Shown in pieces: positions 10,914 to 21,990 of a stretch of DNA of 64,000 bases. The stretch is from Mercurialis annua (lineage: Eukaryota; Streptophyta; Magnoliopsida; Malpighiales; Euphorbiaceae), in contig NC_065570.1 in the NCBI RefSeq assembly GCF_937616625.2, positions 16,254,001 through 16,318,000 of the forward strand, read 5' to 3'. The stretch's first letter is position 1. Each line of letters starts with the position of its first letter. The position numbers and the translations under genes were made by a program. The notes beneath the pieces were generated by a model. The model saw nothing but the letters and a program-made list of their open reading frames with translations, searched no databases and was not told the origin of the DNA.

Positions 10914-10954
10914 CCCACCCCCCTCACTAGAATAATGCATTGTCCTCAATGTAT
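10914..10954 (-). promoter_or_regulatory. Second stem-loop plus G-rich tract (internal PPT-like motif)
   Basis: On the minus strand an 8-bp stem (ATACATTG with CAATGCAT, one G-T pair) closes the same AGGA loop as at 9374-9393. It is followed after a short spacer by CTAGTGAGGGGGGTGGG. The order and spacing match the motif at the LTR edge, but here it lies about 290 bp after the last ORF. It may be an internal polypurine tract or a relic of an earlier 3' end. Confidence 0.5.
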
Positions 10955-11242
10955 GAGAAAGTGCAAAACTAAAAGAAAGAAGAGTAATAATAAAAAAAAT
11001 TAAAATTGCTTCTCTTTTTGACGAGACGGCAAAATTGCTCCATAAGTGGTTGCAAGCCGCTCCATTTTCTCCAATTTCCAAAGTCCATCGCAAGTAGCGT
11101 TGGGCTGGATAATAAAAATCTAAAAACAACATTTTAAACTAAACCGAAAAATAAAATAATATAACAAGTCTAAAAATACTTAATAAAATATAACAGTCTA
11201 CAAATAGTTCAAATACACTAAATAAAAGATAAAAATAAAAAC

Positions 11243-12452
11243 TCAAACACTACTCCCTCGAAGAGCACAGGATTCTTGACGAAGGCCATCAATCGCCGCA
11301 CAGTTGGCCCGCACATCCCCCTCAATTCTCTTGACAGCAGCACGAGTCACGGCAACGTCTGACTCAATCCTCCCAACTGCTGCTCTAGTGTCAGCTACAT
11401 CTCTCTGCACATTCTGAAAAATACAAGTCAAACGCCTAAGCAAAGTACGCAAGGGAACTCATGGTGTGACAGCAGGTGGTACTGGTGTGTCGGCTAAAGC
11501 TGCAGAAGGAAATAGTGGATCGATGACTGGAGGTGGAGGAACCTCCCCTGCACCAATATGATATGTCTGGATGTTCCGCCAATCATCCTGAACCTTCTGA
11601 AAATTCAGACGCTCAATGGTCACATATATCACCATATCACGACGCTCAGTGAGTTTGGCCTCGTCAATTGGTACGGCCACTCTAGCATGCTGAAGTATCT
11701 TGCTAATCAGCACTGGAAAAAGCAAGGGCTTGCCTTTGAAGAGTGCAGCATCAAAAATCTGATGAATAATGATGGTGGCTAGGGGAATCCTCTGAACTGT
11801 ACCTGGAAAGCCATATATCATCCTATCCATCCAGTACAAATCTGTCACCCTTACCTCATTCAGTCCACTAGCTTTAGGAGAGACATTGAAGGCAAAAAGA
11901 TAAGCCAACAAGCGAGAGCGAAACGCCAAATGTCTAGCCAGAAAGCAACGATTTCCTCGCCCTGTTGCCCAGTCAATCTGAAACTTAACTCGTGCACTGC
12001 CAACAGTCAATTCTTTGTCGCTTATTATCTTTTTCTTGTAGGCATGAAACTCAGGACAACCCTCCCCTTGAGGTGGTAATTCTAGCATCTCATTCAACAA
12101 TTCCATTGAGATAGAAATTTTCCTACCTCGCACAATGCTCTCCAAAGTAGTCACTATTGCTCTATCTTTATACTTAATATTGGCATAAAATTCTCTTACC
12201 AAAGTTGGATAGTACTCGCCGGATAGATCGAAAATCTTCGCCCATCCCAAAATAGAAAAAGCGGACCGGATGTTAAATTCTGCATCCACCTCTCGATTGA
12301 CAATTTTCTCCACAATCATTGTGTTTGACTCAGAAGCATCAAACCATTCACTCTTTGTGGCTGACAAGAAACGTCTAGAATGATGTGGTGCACCTTTTTT
12401 TTTGGGCTTGCCTTCCCCTTGAAGTGCTAGCGGCAGTTTATTTTTGCATCAT
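11243..12452 (-). pseudogene. Athila-type ORF with a 'putative plant transposon protein' domain, broken
   Basis: The main open stretch (12367-11462) encodes about 300 residues. Its N-terminal part, with RFLSATKSEWF and about residues 52-64 EYYPTLVREFYANI, resembles the domain Pfam calls putative plant transposon protein, found in Athila-like elements. Upstream is a short basic segment (KPKKK) that could be a nuclear signal. Two ATG codons at 12452-12447 are one base out of frame, after which an A run (12441-12445) suggests a single-base slip. An in-frame TGA at 11461-11459 is followed by 72 more open codons with heptad-like RIE/RAAV spacing, probably the coiled-coil tail. The role of this protein is not established. 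Homology is judged by eye. Confidence 0.7.
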
Positions 12453-13485
12453 GTTGACCCTACAATAAGTACAACAAATATGCCAATACAATCACCCACA
12501 AGTTCACAACATCTAATGCAATTTACACCATTCTAACACATCCTAAAAGAAATAGTATATGTAAATTCCTACAACTAAGTGAGATAATTAAGTTCTAACA
12601 AAAACTAGATAAAGCATTAGTGTTTATGTACTCCTAAATGTAACAACATGTCATGTTAGAACATCTAATTAAGCTAATTTAGTCAATTTTTTTGTTTTTC
12701 CCAATTTTAATTTTCTTGGGTTCTAAGTGATTTCTACAATTTCTAATCAATTAAAGCAATTAATACTCAAATTAACTAATGGGTTTTCAATTCTAAAGCA
12801 AAATACACAAACCTCAACCAACAATTTCATCAAAACCTCACATTCTAATACCTACAAATAAAATTTGAAGTTAAGAGCATGTAGTGTTCTTACCTTGCTA
12901 AAATAACTTTGTGATGAACAATGAAACTTGAAAGAGAGAATTAATGCCCAAAATGAAATTGTATTTCGAAAATGTTTCACTTTTGCTCACTGATTTGAGG
13001 TTCACCTTAGCTCTAGGGGTTTTGAAAATGTGAGAAATGAAGAATGAAAAATGGTAGTTTTAAAAATTTACAGCAGCTCAGCCAGTCCTTGGCCGGCTTG
13101 GCATCGAGGGCCGCCTGAAGGCCGGCTAAGCACTGCTCTCTTTTTAATTGTTTTGAAATTTAATCTTCAGCCGGCTCCTGGCCGGTCTGAGTGGCAAGGC
13201 CGGCTGATGCTCTGTATTATTTTTCAAAAATTTAAAAAAAAAATATAATGTTTTTGATTTTATGTGTTTAACTTATTATTGTGCTTTTAAACATAATATG
13301 TACATCAATATGACATAAATAAAGCAAATGAACAACACAAGTACTAATAATTTGGACTTTATTATTAAATAATTCAAAAAGGGTACAAAACATACGGACT
13401 CCAAATAAAAATAACAAAACGACTCAATAATTTAAATAACTTAAAAAAACTTTTTAAAGTCCTAAAGCCAATCTTTTTTTCTAGA
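12453..13485 (-). other. Non-coding interval with GGCCGGC tracts
   Basis: About 1 kb between the two Athila-like ORFs. It is AT-rich except for a G+C-rich patch at about 13075-13215 made of AGCCGGCTCC, GGCCGGTC, AAGGCCGGCT and similar words. I see no coding frame and none of the pol genes expected here in a complete Athila element. Confidence 0.6.
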
Positions 13486-14223
13486 TCAAGTCATCCTCTT
13501 CCAACATATGCAATAGGCTTTCCTAGGGCGACCGACTCTTCCCTCCCTCACAATTCTAAGGCGACCCCTACCACGAACTAGCTCCCACCCTAAGTTCTCA
13601 ATTTCATAAGGGCTAGCCATTTCCTCACGCTCCCTCATGGTCCAAGCATTTTCTATCGCCTCTTCTTCCTCAAAGAGTTGGGGTTGTACTCTCCTCCTAG
13701 TAACTTCACTATTATCGGGAGCGACAAAAGGATTGATAAAGGTGCCGGGAGAGCGCACCGAGGAATCGCTACCATTAGTGGTGGTGGTGTAGTAGGGAGA
13801 GGAAATCATTCCCGACACCACGGGATTAAATGATGAATCAATGGCAGCCAAGGTTTCCATAGTGTCGGGAACCGCTTCCTCTAAAGTCACAACCTCTACT
13901 TCATTCACCTCATTTCCCTCCTCTACATTTTCCGCTCCTATATTAACCTCCTCCTCATTTGCTTCCTCCTCCGCGGCCTCCTCATCCGAATCCACCTTAG
14001 ATGAGTCGGAGTCTAGATCCGAATCTCGTTCGGATGGAGGTTCTTGGAAGATTTCATCTAATAAATCTTCGGGTTGGTGGGTGAGGTCTTGCAATCATTC
14101 ATGCGCATCTTTTGGTGCATATGGGATCCACACCGGCTCGGTTTCATAATTAGGGTCGTAAGTGGAAGGGTCGTAGGTGTCATCATTTTCCGACTCGGAG
14201 TCGCTATGTGAGTAGTAACTCAT
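13486..14223 (-). pseudogene. Acidic ORF, first ORF of the Athila-like element, broken by TGA
   Basis: On the minus strand an ATG at 14223 opens a Ser/Asp/Glu/Tyr-rich N-terminus of 42 codons, then an in-frame TGA at 14097-14095. The same frame continues for about 200 codons to 13486. Asp/Glu-rich stretches dominate roughly the first half of that part, and the C-terminus is basic with a GRGR and GRPRK segment. Position first after the leader suggests the gag slot, but I do not recognise a capsid or zinc-knuckle motif. The TGA is explained by one C-to-T change in a CGA codon. It could also be a lineage-specific accessory ORF. Confidence 0.55.
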
Positions 14224-14743
14224 GATTGCTAGGTTGTTTGTCTATTTGGTCTAAAGGGTAAGTGTAGAGAAGAAAGACTAATGAACTACCTATATTTATA
14301 GGGTTAAAAGTCTAAAAAATTATTAGGGTAGTTTATAATGAAAAAGGAAAATAAAAATGCAAAAGGTAATGAAATTCATATTAATTATGATTAAGATAAT
14401 AAACTAAATTAGGAAGTCAATTAAGAAGCTAATTATGGTGGGAAATGAAATGAGAATAAGTAAATTAGACAAAGTAATCAAAACATAAAAACTTCCTAAA
14501 AGACTAAATATGTTCCCTTATTGGTTTGAAGAAAAGATTCAAAACTAACATTAAAGACCTACATGCAAATCTTTATTTGATTTTCTTAAATTCTGATTTT
14601 GTTAATGAAAATATGCAGAATTTTTTTAAAAAAATCGAAATAATTTTTTTTTTATAATTTCCAGTGTCTCGGCCGGCCCTCGACATCAGGCAGCTAGGGG
14701 CCGGCTGAGCCTATGACGGCCCTCGACATCGAAATAAAAATAT
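14224..14743 (-). other. Leader remnant of the Athila-like element
   Basis: AT-rich sequence upstream of the acidic ORF. It ends in a G+C-rich tract (about 14660-14735) with GGCCGGCCC, GGGGCCGGC and two copies of GGCCCTCGACATC. No 5' LTR or primer site is found before satellite begins near 14743, so the element is cut here. Confidence 0.6.
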
Positions 14744-16524
14744 TGTTTCGTAAGGTTTGTAAACGTTTGATTTTCTTTCGTAACGTTTGTAAACGTTTGG
14801 CTTAAATCGCTAAAAAGGTGAAACGTTTGGATTTATTTCGTAACGTTTGTAAACATTTGGCTTAAGTTGCTAAAAAGGTGAAACGTTTGGATTTGTTTTG
14901 CAACGTTTATAAACGTTTTGCTTAAATAGCTAAAAAGGTGAAATGATTTGATTTGTTTCGTAACGTTTTAAACGTTAGGTTTTGTTTCGTAATGTTTGTG
15001 AACGTTTGGCTTAAAAGGTGAAATGTCTTGTTTTGTTTCTTAACGTTTGTAAACTTTTGGCTTAAATGGCTAAAAAGGGGAAACGTTTGGATTTCTTTCG
15101 TAACGTTTGTAAACGTTTGACATAAATCGCTAAAAAGGTTGGATTTGTTTTGCAACGTTTTTAAACGTTTGGCTTAAATCGCTAAAAAGGTGAAACGCTT
15201 GAATTTGTTTCGTAACGTTTGTAAACGTTTAGCATAAATTGTAAAAAAGGTGAAACGCTTGGATTTGAACATAATGTTTGTAAATGTTTTGCTTAAATTG
15301 CTAAAAAGGTTAAACGTTTGGATTTGTTTTGTAATGTTTGTAAACGTTTCGCTTAAATCGCTAAAAAGGTGAAACGTTTGGATTTGTTTCATAACGTTTG
15401 TAAACGTTTGGCTTAAATTGCTAAAAAGGTGAAACGCTAGGATATGTTTCGTAACGTTTGTAAACTTTTGGCTTAAATTGCAAAAAAGGGGAAACGCTTG
15501 GATTTGATTTGTAATGTTTGTAATCGTTTTGCTTAAATTGCTAAAAAGGTGAAACGCTTGGCTTTGTTTCTTAAAGTTTGTAAATGTTTAGCTTAAATCG
15601 CTAAAAATTTGAAACGTTTGGATTTGTGTCGTAACGTTTTGAAAGTTCGGTTTTGTTTCGTAACGTTTGTAAACGTTTGACTTAAATCGCTAAAAAGGTG
15701 AAACGTTTGGATTTGTTTCGTAACGTTTGTAAACGTTCGGCTTAAATCGCTAAAAGGGTGAAACATTTGTATTTGTTTCATAAAAATTGTAAAAGTTTGG
15801 CTTAAATAGCTAAAAAGGGGAAACGTTCGGATTTGATTCGTAACGTTTGGCTTTAATCGCTTAAAAGGTGAAACGTTTGGATTTGTTTCGTAATGTTTGT
15901 CAACGTTTGGCTTATATCGCTAAAAAGGTAAAACGTTTGGATTTGTTTTGTAACATTTATACACGTGTGGCTTAAATTGCTAAAAAGGTGAAACGCTTGG
16001 ATTTGTTTCGTAACGTTTGTAAACGTTTTGTGTAAATTGCTAAAAAGGTGAAACACTTGGATTTGTTTCGTTACATTTGTAAATGTTTGGTTTAAATTGC
16101 TAAAAATGTCAAACGCTTGGTTTTGTTTCATAACGTTTGTAAACGTTTGGCTTAAATTGCTAAATATGTGAAACGTTTGAATTTGTTTCGTAACGTTTGT
16201 AAACATCTGGCTTCAATCGCTAAAAATGTGAAACATTTGGATTTGTTTCGTCTCATTTGTAAACGTTTGGTTTAAATCGCTAAAAAAGTGAAACATTTGG
16301 ATTTGTTTCGTTAAAATTGTAAGCGATTGGCTTAAATAGCTAAAAAGGTGAAACGTTTGGATTTGATTCGTAACGTTTGGCTTAAATCGCTTAAAAGGTG
16401 AAACGTTTGGATTTGTTTCGTAACGTTTGACAATGTTTGGCTTATATCGCTAAAAAGGTAAAACGTTTGGATTTGTTTTGTAACGTTTATAAACGTGTGG
16501 GTTAAATTGCTACTAAGGTGAAAC
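14744..16524 (-). repeat. 60-bp satellite array, reverse orientation (block 2)
   Basis: About 30 monomers, often with deletions. A segment starting at about 15832 repeats at about 16366 (offset about 534 bp, nine monomers less a few bases), sharing rare variants such as GTTTGGCTTATATCGC and GTAAAACG. The array is interrupted at 16525 by a solo LTR with target duplication GAAAC. Confidence 0.95.
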
Positions 16525-16700
16525 TGTAATAACCCGTTTATTTTCGATAAATTCCGGTGGTGTTTCGATATTAATTTAAGGTTTGGTAGCTTGGTTTGTG
16601 TTTGAGTTGAAGTTGGTTTAAATATTTTTGGGCCCAAGAAACCGATTCAAACCCTTCGGCCCAAGGGAATTGGCTCAAAATCCAATTCCCGTTTGGTCCA

Positions 16701-16805
16701 ACACAGGTCTCGAACGAGACCTGTGTTGAAATGCCTTGTTCTCGTTCGAGAACTTGGTTCTCGAAAGAGAACAAGAGTTCTCTTGCTGGTCTCGTACGAG
16801 ACCAG
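16701..16805. repeat. Five consecutive perfect palindromes in the solo LTR
   Basis: Five perfect short inverted repeats lie almost end to end: arm ACACAGGTCTCG at 16701-16726 (12 bp, loop AA); GTTCTCG at 16738-16753 (loop TT); GTTCTC at 16757-16772 (loop GAAA); CAAGAG at 16772-16785 (loop TT); CTGGTCTCG at 16786-16805 (9 bp, loop TA). All share the TCTCG/CGAGA theme. Confidence 0.95.
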
Positions 16806-18644
16806 CCCTGTGTTGCGGAGAGAGTGTTTTTGGACTTGATTATTTTGATTTCAAATCCGTATTTAAATCAAACTCTAAACCTAATTCATTCACCACACTG
16901 CAAATAAACCCTAGCCGTCATCCTCTTGTTCATTCGCTGAGAAACGAAGCCGAAATCATCATCCATACTCTGCTGTTCCGGTAAGTTTCATAACTCCATT
17001 GTTTTCAGTTTTAGCTTTAAACGGTACTTCCGTAATTTGAGTGGTTCTCTCTCGTTTCTAGATCGAAATCAAAACCGTTTGTTTCCAGACGTTCTAGACT
17101 CGTGTACCTTCGATTCTCCATCTCGTTTTCGTTGAACGGTAAGCTATCGATCTTGTTTCAATCGCCGTTCGGTTATCGTTTTTGTTTGTTAAAACTGTTC
17201 TTGTATTGAACATGAATCTGCATAATACTTCCTTTTCTTTTGGTCATGATTTTGCTTGTTAATGATGATAAATCTCTTGGGTTATTGTTAGTTTAAGCTT
17301 TCAATGAGTATCAATCCATTGTTCCATATTTGTTCTTCGTTCTCGGGAAGAATAAGATTCGGCAGTTAACATTCTTGATGGATTCTTGGTGTTTGATGTC
17401 TAAGGTTGTATTGGTAATGTTACATGTAGTTTTTGGATTGTTCATTGATAATAGGTTGATTAGAAAAATGGGGTATTGGATGGCTTCATGAATTCTGCAA
17501 ACCGAATTCATTGCTTAGGCGGGTTGCTTAATTCAAATGTAGGGGATGGTTAATTGACCATTTTCATCACCAATATGTTTTGCATAATTCAAATGAATAC
17601 TTAAAGTTAGTTTTATCTTTTAATGATTGAATTTTCTTTTGATTTATAAACAACATATGGAAACGATATTTATTGTACAAATTAAGCTAATATAATTACT
17701 CGGGTAATTATATTTGGGTTTCGAATATTAAATTGGCTAATTTACAATTTAGCCCCTAAACGTTTTTAAAACTTATTTAATTAAGTTTTTGGTTAGTAAC
17801 TTTGTATTTTGTTTTAATTATAAACAAAAGCAATTAAATTGATTTCGGATATCAAATTGGCTAAAGTACAGTTTAGCCCCTAACTAGCTAAAATACAGTT
17901 TAGTCCCCAATTGGATAAAGTGTATTTTAGTCCCTAAACTCTTATAAACTTAAATGGTTAGATTTTTGGGTTGTAACTTAGGTTACTTGCAATTGAAGTT
18001 ATTGAGTTCTGCTTTTAAATGGATTATTATTTTATCGAATTATTTTATAAATATAAACTCGGGTTTATATTTGATAAACGTTTTGAGTTAGGTTAGACTT
18101 GGGTCACTCGACAAGTGAGGTTAGCTTGGTAGTTATTGGTAACTCGGCTAACCCACTATTTGGAAATTAATTATTATTTAAATATTATTAAATAATATTT
18201 GTAAATCGGATTTTAAGTGAGAACTCAATAGACTTGTATTAATTGGACTTTATTACCTATTGGGTATCTTTGTGTGTTGTTCTGAATTATTTAATTCCGA
18301 CGTGTTAATTGTGCTAGTCCTATGTGGTGTCTAGTACTCTCTAGAGTTAGGGTCTGTTTTTAATAATTATTTTATTTGTCTAGACCCGTCTACTGTTCGT
18401 GCTTCAGAGGCGAACCAGGATTAGTTGCTTGCCGGTTAACACGTGGATTAGCAAGCAGTGAGTTTGTACTTACTATTTACCGCTTTATTAAGTAAATTGT
18501 TATTTTAATATTAAATATATATATTGTACGTATATTGCGAACTGTTTTTATATTATGGCTCTTAGTTGGAACGTGCTACCTAATGGGCATCATTAGGACT
18601 GCATGCGCACTGGTAATGATCCGGGTAAGGTATATATAGAAATG

Positions 18645-18770
18645 TGGTAACTCGGTGTGAGCATAGCTCTCGGGACCAAATAGAGTAACTCGGTGTAGCT
18701 CAGCTCTCGGGACTCTGGTATAAGTGTGGTCAGTGGTAACTCGGTGTAGCTCAGCTCTCAGGACCAGACC
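18645..18770 (+). repeat. Short minisatellite in the solo LTR, three units
   Basis: Three imperfect copies of a unit built on GTAACTCGGTGTAGCTCAGC followed by TCTCGGGAC are spaced irregularly at about 18650, 18683 and 18735. The related LTRs at 268 and 37959 have a single AACTCGGTTAC segment here, so this is a local expansion. Confidence 0.8.
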
Positions 18771-19356
18771 TATTGGATTATGTTTATATTTAGAATTGTG
18801 GATTAGGGTTCCAACTATTATTCGTAATATCGTTATTAAATGTTTTAAACGGTTTTAAAGGTTTTCCACTTAATAAATGTAGATAGTGGTATAAACTCAT
18901 CTCAGTATATCTGACCCTGTTGTTTTCCCAATTTTTCCCAGGGTTATGATCTGAGAGAGTCTGGTGAACTCCGCATTTACTTTTCTTCAGAGGTTCCATT
19001 TATTTTTGATAAACTGTAAAACTGTTTTATTCTTAGACAGCAGTAGTAACTAGACGTCTTTATTATTATTATAGTTTTTGTCGGATTGGTTCAACTAGTT
19101 ATATTGCTTTGGCATGTTACATTATTTACATTGGTTTATGTTAAATCTATTTTAGACTCGAAATTGGATAAGAATGTTATATTAACTGTTGAATATTATA
19201 ACTGCTAGATTTAGGCTGAAGTCTCGGTTGCCCCCGAGCATTGGTTTTCTGCAGGTTTATGTGTTTGTTTATTAATTGGAAGGCTAGCTACGGGTTTTGT
19301 TACTACATTACCCATACCCTAGCTCCGGTCGCGATTCATGAAAATGGGTCGTGACA

Positions 19357-21921
19357 GAAACGCTTGGATTTGTTTCGTAACGTTTGTAAACGTTTTGCTT
19401 AAATTGCTAAAAAGGTGAAACACTTGGATTTGTTTCGTGACATTTGTAAATGTTTCGTTTAAATTGCTAAAAAGGTGAAACGCTTGGTTTTGTTTCGTAA
19501 CATTTGTAAACGTTTGGCTTAAATTGCTAAATATGTGAAACGTTTGAATTTGTTTCATAACATTTGTAAACATCTAGCTTCAATCGCTAAAAATGTGAAA
19601 CTTTTGGATTTGTTTCGTCTCATTTGTAAACGTTTGGCTTAAATCGCTAAGACGGTGAAACGTTTGGATTTGTTTCGTAACGTTTTAAACGTTTGGCTTA
19701 AATCACTAAAATTGGGAAACGTTTGGATTTGTTTCGTAACGTTTGTAAACGTTTGGCTTAAATCGCTAAAACGGTTAAACGTTCGGATTTGTTTCGTAAC
19801 ATTTGTAAACATTTCACTTAAATTGCTAAAAAGGTGAACGCTTGGATTAGTTTCGTAACGTTTGTAAACGTTTGGTTTTGTTTTGTAACGTTTGTAAACT
19901 TTTGGCTTAAATCGCTAAAAAGGTGAAACGTTTGGATTTGTTTCGTAACGTTTTTTGTAAACATTTGGCTTAATTCGCTAAAAAGGTGAAACGTTTGGAT
20001 TTGTTTCGCAACATTTATAAACGTTTTGCTCAAATAGCTAAAAAGGTGAAACACTTGGATTTGTTTCGTAACGTTTAAAACGTTCGGTTTTGTTTTGTAA
20101 TGTTTGTGAACGTTTGGTTTAAAAGGTGAAACGCCCTGTTTTGTTTCTTAACATTTGCAAACGTTTGGCTTGAATGTCTAATAAGGGGAAACGTTTGGAT
20201 TTGTTTCATAACGTTTGTAAACGTTTGTCTTTAATCGTTAAAAATGTCAAAAGTTTGGATTTGTTTCGTAACGTTTTTAAACGTTTGGCTTAAATCGCTA
20301 AAAAGATGAAACGTTTGAATTTGTTTCGTAGCGTTTGTAAATGTTTGGCTTAAATCGCTAAAAAGGTGAAACGTTTGGATTTGTTTCGCAACGTTTGTAA
20401 ATGTTTGGCTTAAATCGCTAAAAAGATGAAACGATTGAATTTGTTGTGTAAGGTTTGTAAACGTTTGGCTTAAATTGCTAAAAAGGTGAAGCTCATGGAT
20501 TTGCGGCGTAACGTTTGTTAACGTTTTGCTTAAATTGCTAAAAAGGTTAAACGTTTGGATTTGTTTTGTAATGTTTGTAAACGCGTTTGGATTTATTTCG
20601 TAGAGTTTGTAAACGTTTGGCTTAAATTGCTAAAGAGGTGAAACGGTTGGATTTCTTTCGTAATGTTTGTTAACGTTTGGCTTAAATTTCAAAAAGGTGA
20701 AACACTTGGATTTGTTTTGTAATGTCTTTAAACTTTTGGCTTAAATTGCTAAAAAGGTGAAACGCTTGGTTTTGTTTCGTAAAGTTTGTAAACGTTTGGC
20801 TTAAATCACTAAAAAGGTGAAACGTTCGGATTTGTTTCGTAACATTTTAAAAGTTTGGTTTTGTTACGTAATGTTTGTAAACGTTTGGCTTAAATCACTA
20901 AAAAGGTGAAACGTTTGGATTTGTTTTGTAACGTTTGTAAACATTTGGCTTAAATCGCTAAAAAGGTGAAACATTTGGTTTGTTTCGTAACGTTTGTAAA
21001 CGTTGGGCTTAAATCGCTAAAAAGGTGAAACGTTTGCATTTGTTTCGTAATGTTTGTAAACATTTGGCTCAAATCTCTAAAAAGGTGAAACGTTTGGATT
21101 TGTTTCTTAACGTTTGGCTTAAATCGCTAAAAAGGGGAAACGTTTGTCAACTTTCGGCTTAAATAGCTAAAAAGGTTAAACGTTTGGATTTGTTTCGTAG
21201 CGTTTGTAAACGTTTGGCTTCAATTACTAAAAAATTTTAAACGTTTGGCTTAAATCACTAAAAAGTTGAAACGTTTTGATTTGTTTCGTAACATTTGTAA
21301 ACGTTTGGCTTAAATTGCTAAAAAGGTGAAACGCTTGGATATGTTTCACAACGTTTGTAAACGTTTAGCTTAATTTGCTAAACAGGTGAAACGCTTAGAT
21401 TTGTTTCATAATGTTTGTAAAAGTTTGGCTTAAATTGCTAAAAAGATGAAACGTTTGGATTTGTTTCGTAACGTTTCTAAATGTTTGGCTTAAATTGCTA
21501 AAAAGGGAAACATTTGGATTCTTTTCATAAGGTAAAACGCTTGGATTTGTTTGGTAACGTTTGTAAACATTTCACTAAAATTGCTAAAAAGGGTTTCGTA
21601 ACGTTTTAACATATGGATTAGTTTTATAACGTTTGTAAACGTTTGGCTTAAATCGCTAAAAAGGTGAAACGATTGGATTTGTTTCATAGCGTTTGTAAAC
21701 GTTTGGCTTAAATGGCTAAAAACGTGGAACGTTTGGATTTGTTTCGTATTGTTTGTAAACGTTTGGCTTAAATTGCTAAAAAGGTGAAATGTTTGGCTTT
21801 ATTTTCTAACGTTTGTAAATATTTTGCCTAAATCGCTAAAAAGGTGAAACATTTGGTTTTGTTTCGTAACGTTTGTAAACGTTTGGTTTAAATTGCTAAA
21901 AAGGTGAAACGCTTGGATTTG
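19357..21921 (-). repeat. 60-bp satellite array, reverse orientation (block 3)
   Basis: About 43 monomers continuing block 2 after the solo LTR. Its first 240 bp match 15990-16240. It includes short monomers in which one AACGTT is joined to another, and a GGGTTTCGTAACG variant near 21594 whose complement recurs in the forward array. It ends at the orientation switch. Confidence 0.95.
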
Positions 21922-21990
21922 CTATGAAACCCTTTTTAGCAATTTAAGCCAAATGTTATGAAACCCTTTTTAGCAATTTAAGCCAAATGT
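21915..21990. other. Orientation switch of the satellite array
   Basis: The reverse monomer breaks after CTTGGATTTG at about 21921, and forward monomers follow at once. The first two forward units are identical 34-bp short monomers (21923-21956 and 21957-21990) starting TATGAAACCCTTTTTAGC. Confidence 0.9.

Larger units (their letters stand above)
7491..14743 (-). mobile_element. Athila-like LTR retrotransposon, minus strand, 5'-truncated and pol-less
   Basis: Read on the minus strand, the order is: non-coding leader remnant (from about 14743), acidic ORF (14223-13486), an ORF with a plant-transposon-protein-like domain (12452-11243), spacer, stem-loop plus polypurine tract (9393-9355) and 3' LTR (9354-7491). 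The CTTGAGGACAAGC ... GTGTGAGGAGG ... TGATAAGC arrangement at the LTR boundary is characteristic of Athila/Tat elements. No reverse transcriptase or integrase is visible, and the 5' LTR and primer site are missing. It lies inside LTR 2 of element A and ends directly against satellite. It is inactive. Confidence 0.78.
16525..19356 (+). mobile_element. Solo LTR, Tekay-like, with perfect 5-bp target duplication
   Basis: 2,832 bp from TGTAATAACCC to GGGTCGTGACA, flanked by GAAAC at 16520-16524 and 19357-19361. Satellite lies directly on both sides, so the internal region and second LTR were lost by LTR-LTR recombination. The terminal segment and the GGAACGTGCTACCTA hairpin segment are shared with the LTR at 37959, so the families are related. 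Splice-like GTAAG sites occur at 16981 and 17139, and acceptor-like pyrimidine tracts end at 17061 and 18383. The uninterrupted paralogous site lies near 15991. Confidence 0.93.

Noticed and set aside
11558..11782. Plus-strand open frame inside the Athila-like ORF
   Set aside because: It overlaps the minus-strand ORF that carries the family resemblance and the continuing frame beyond the TGA.
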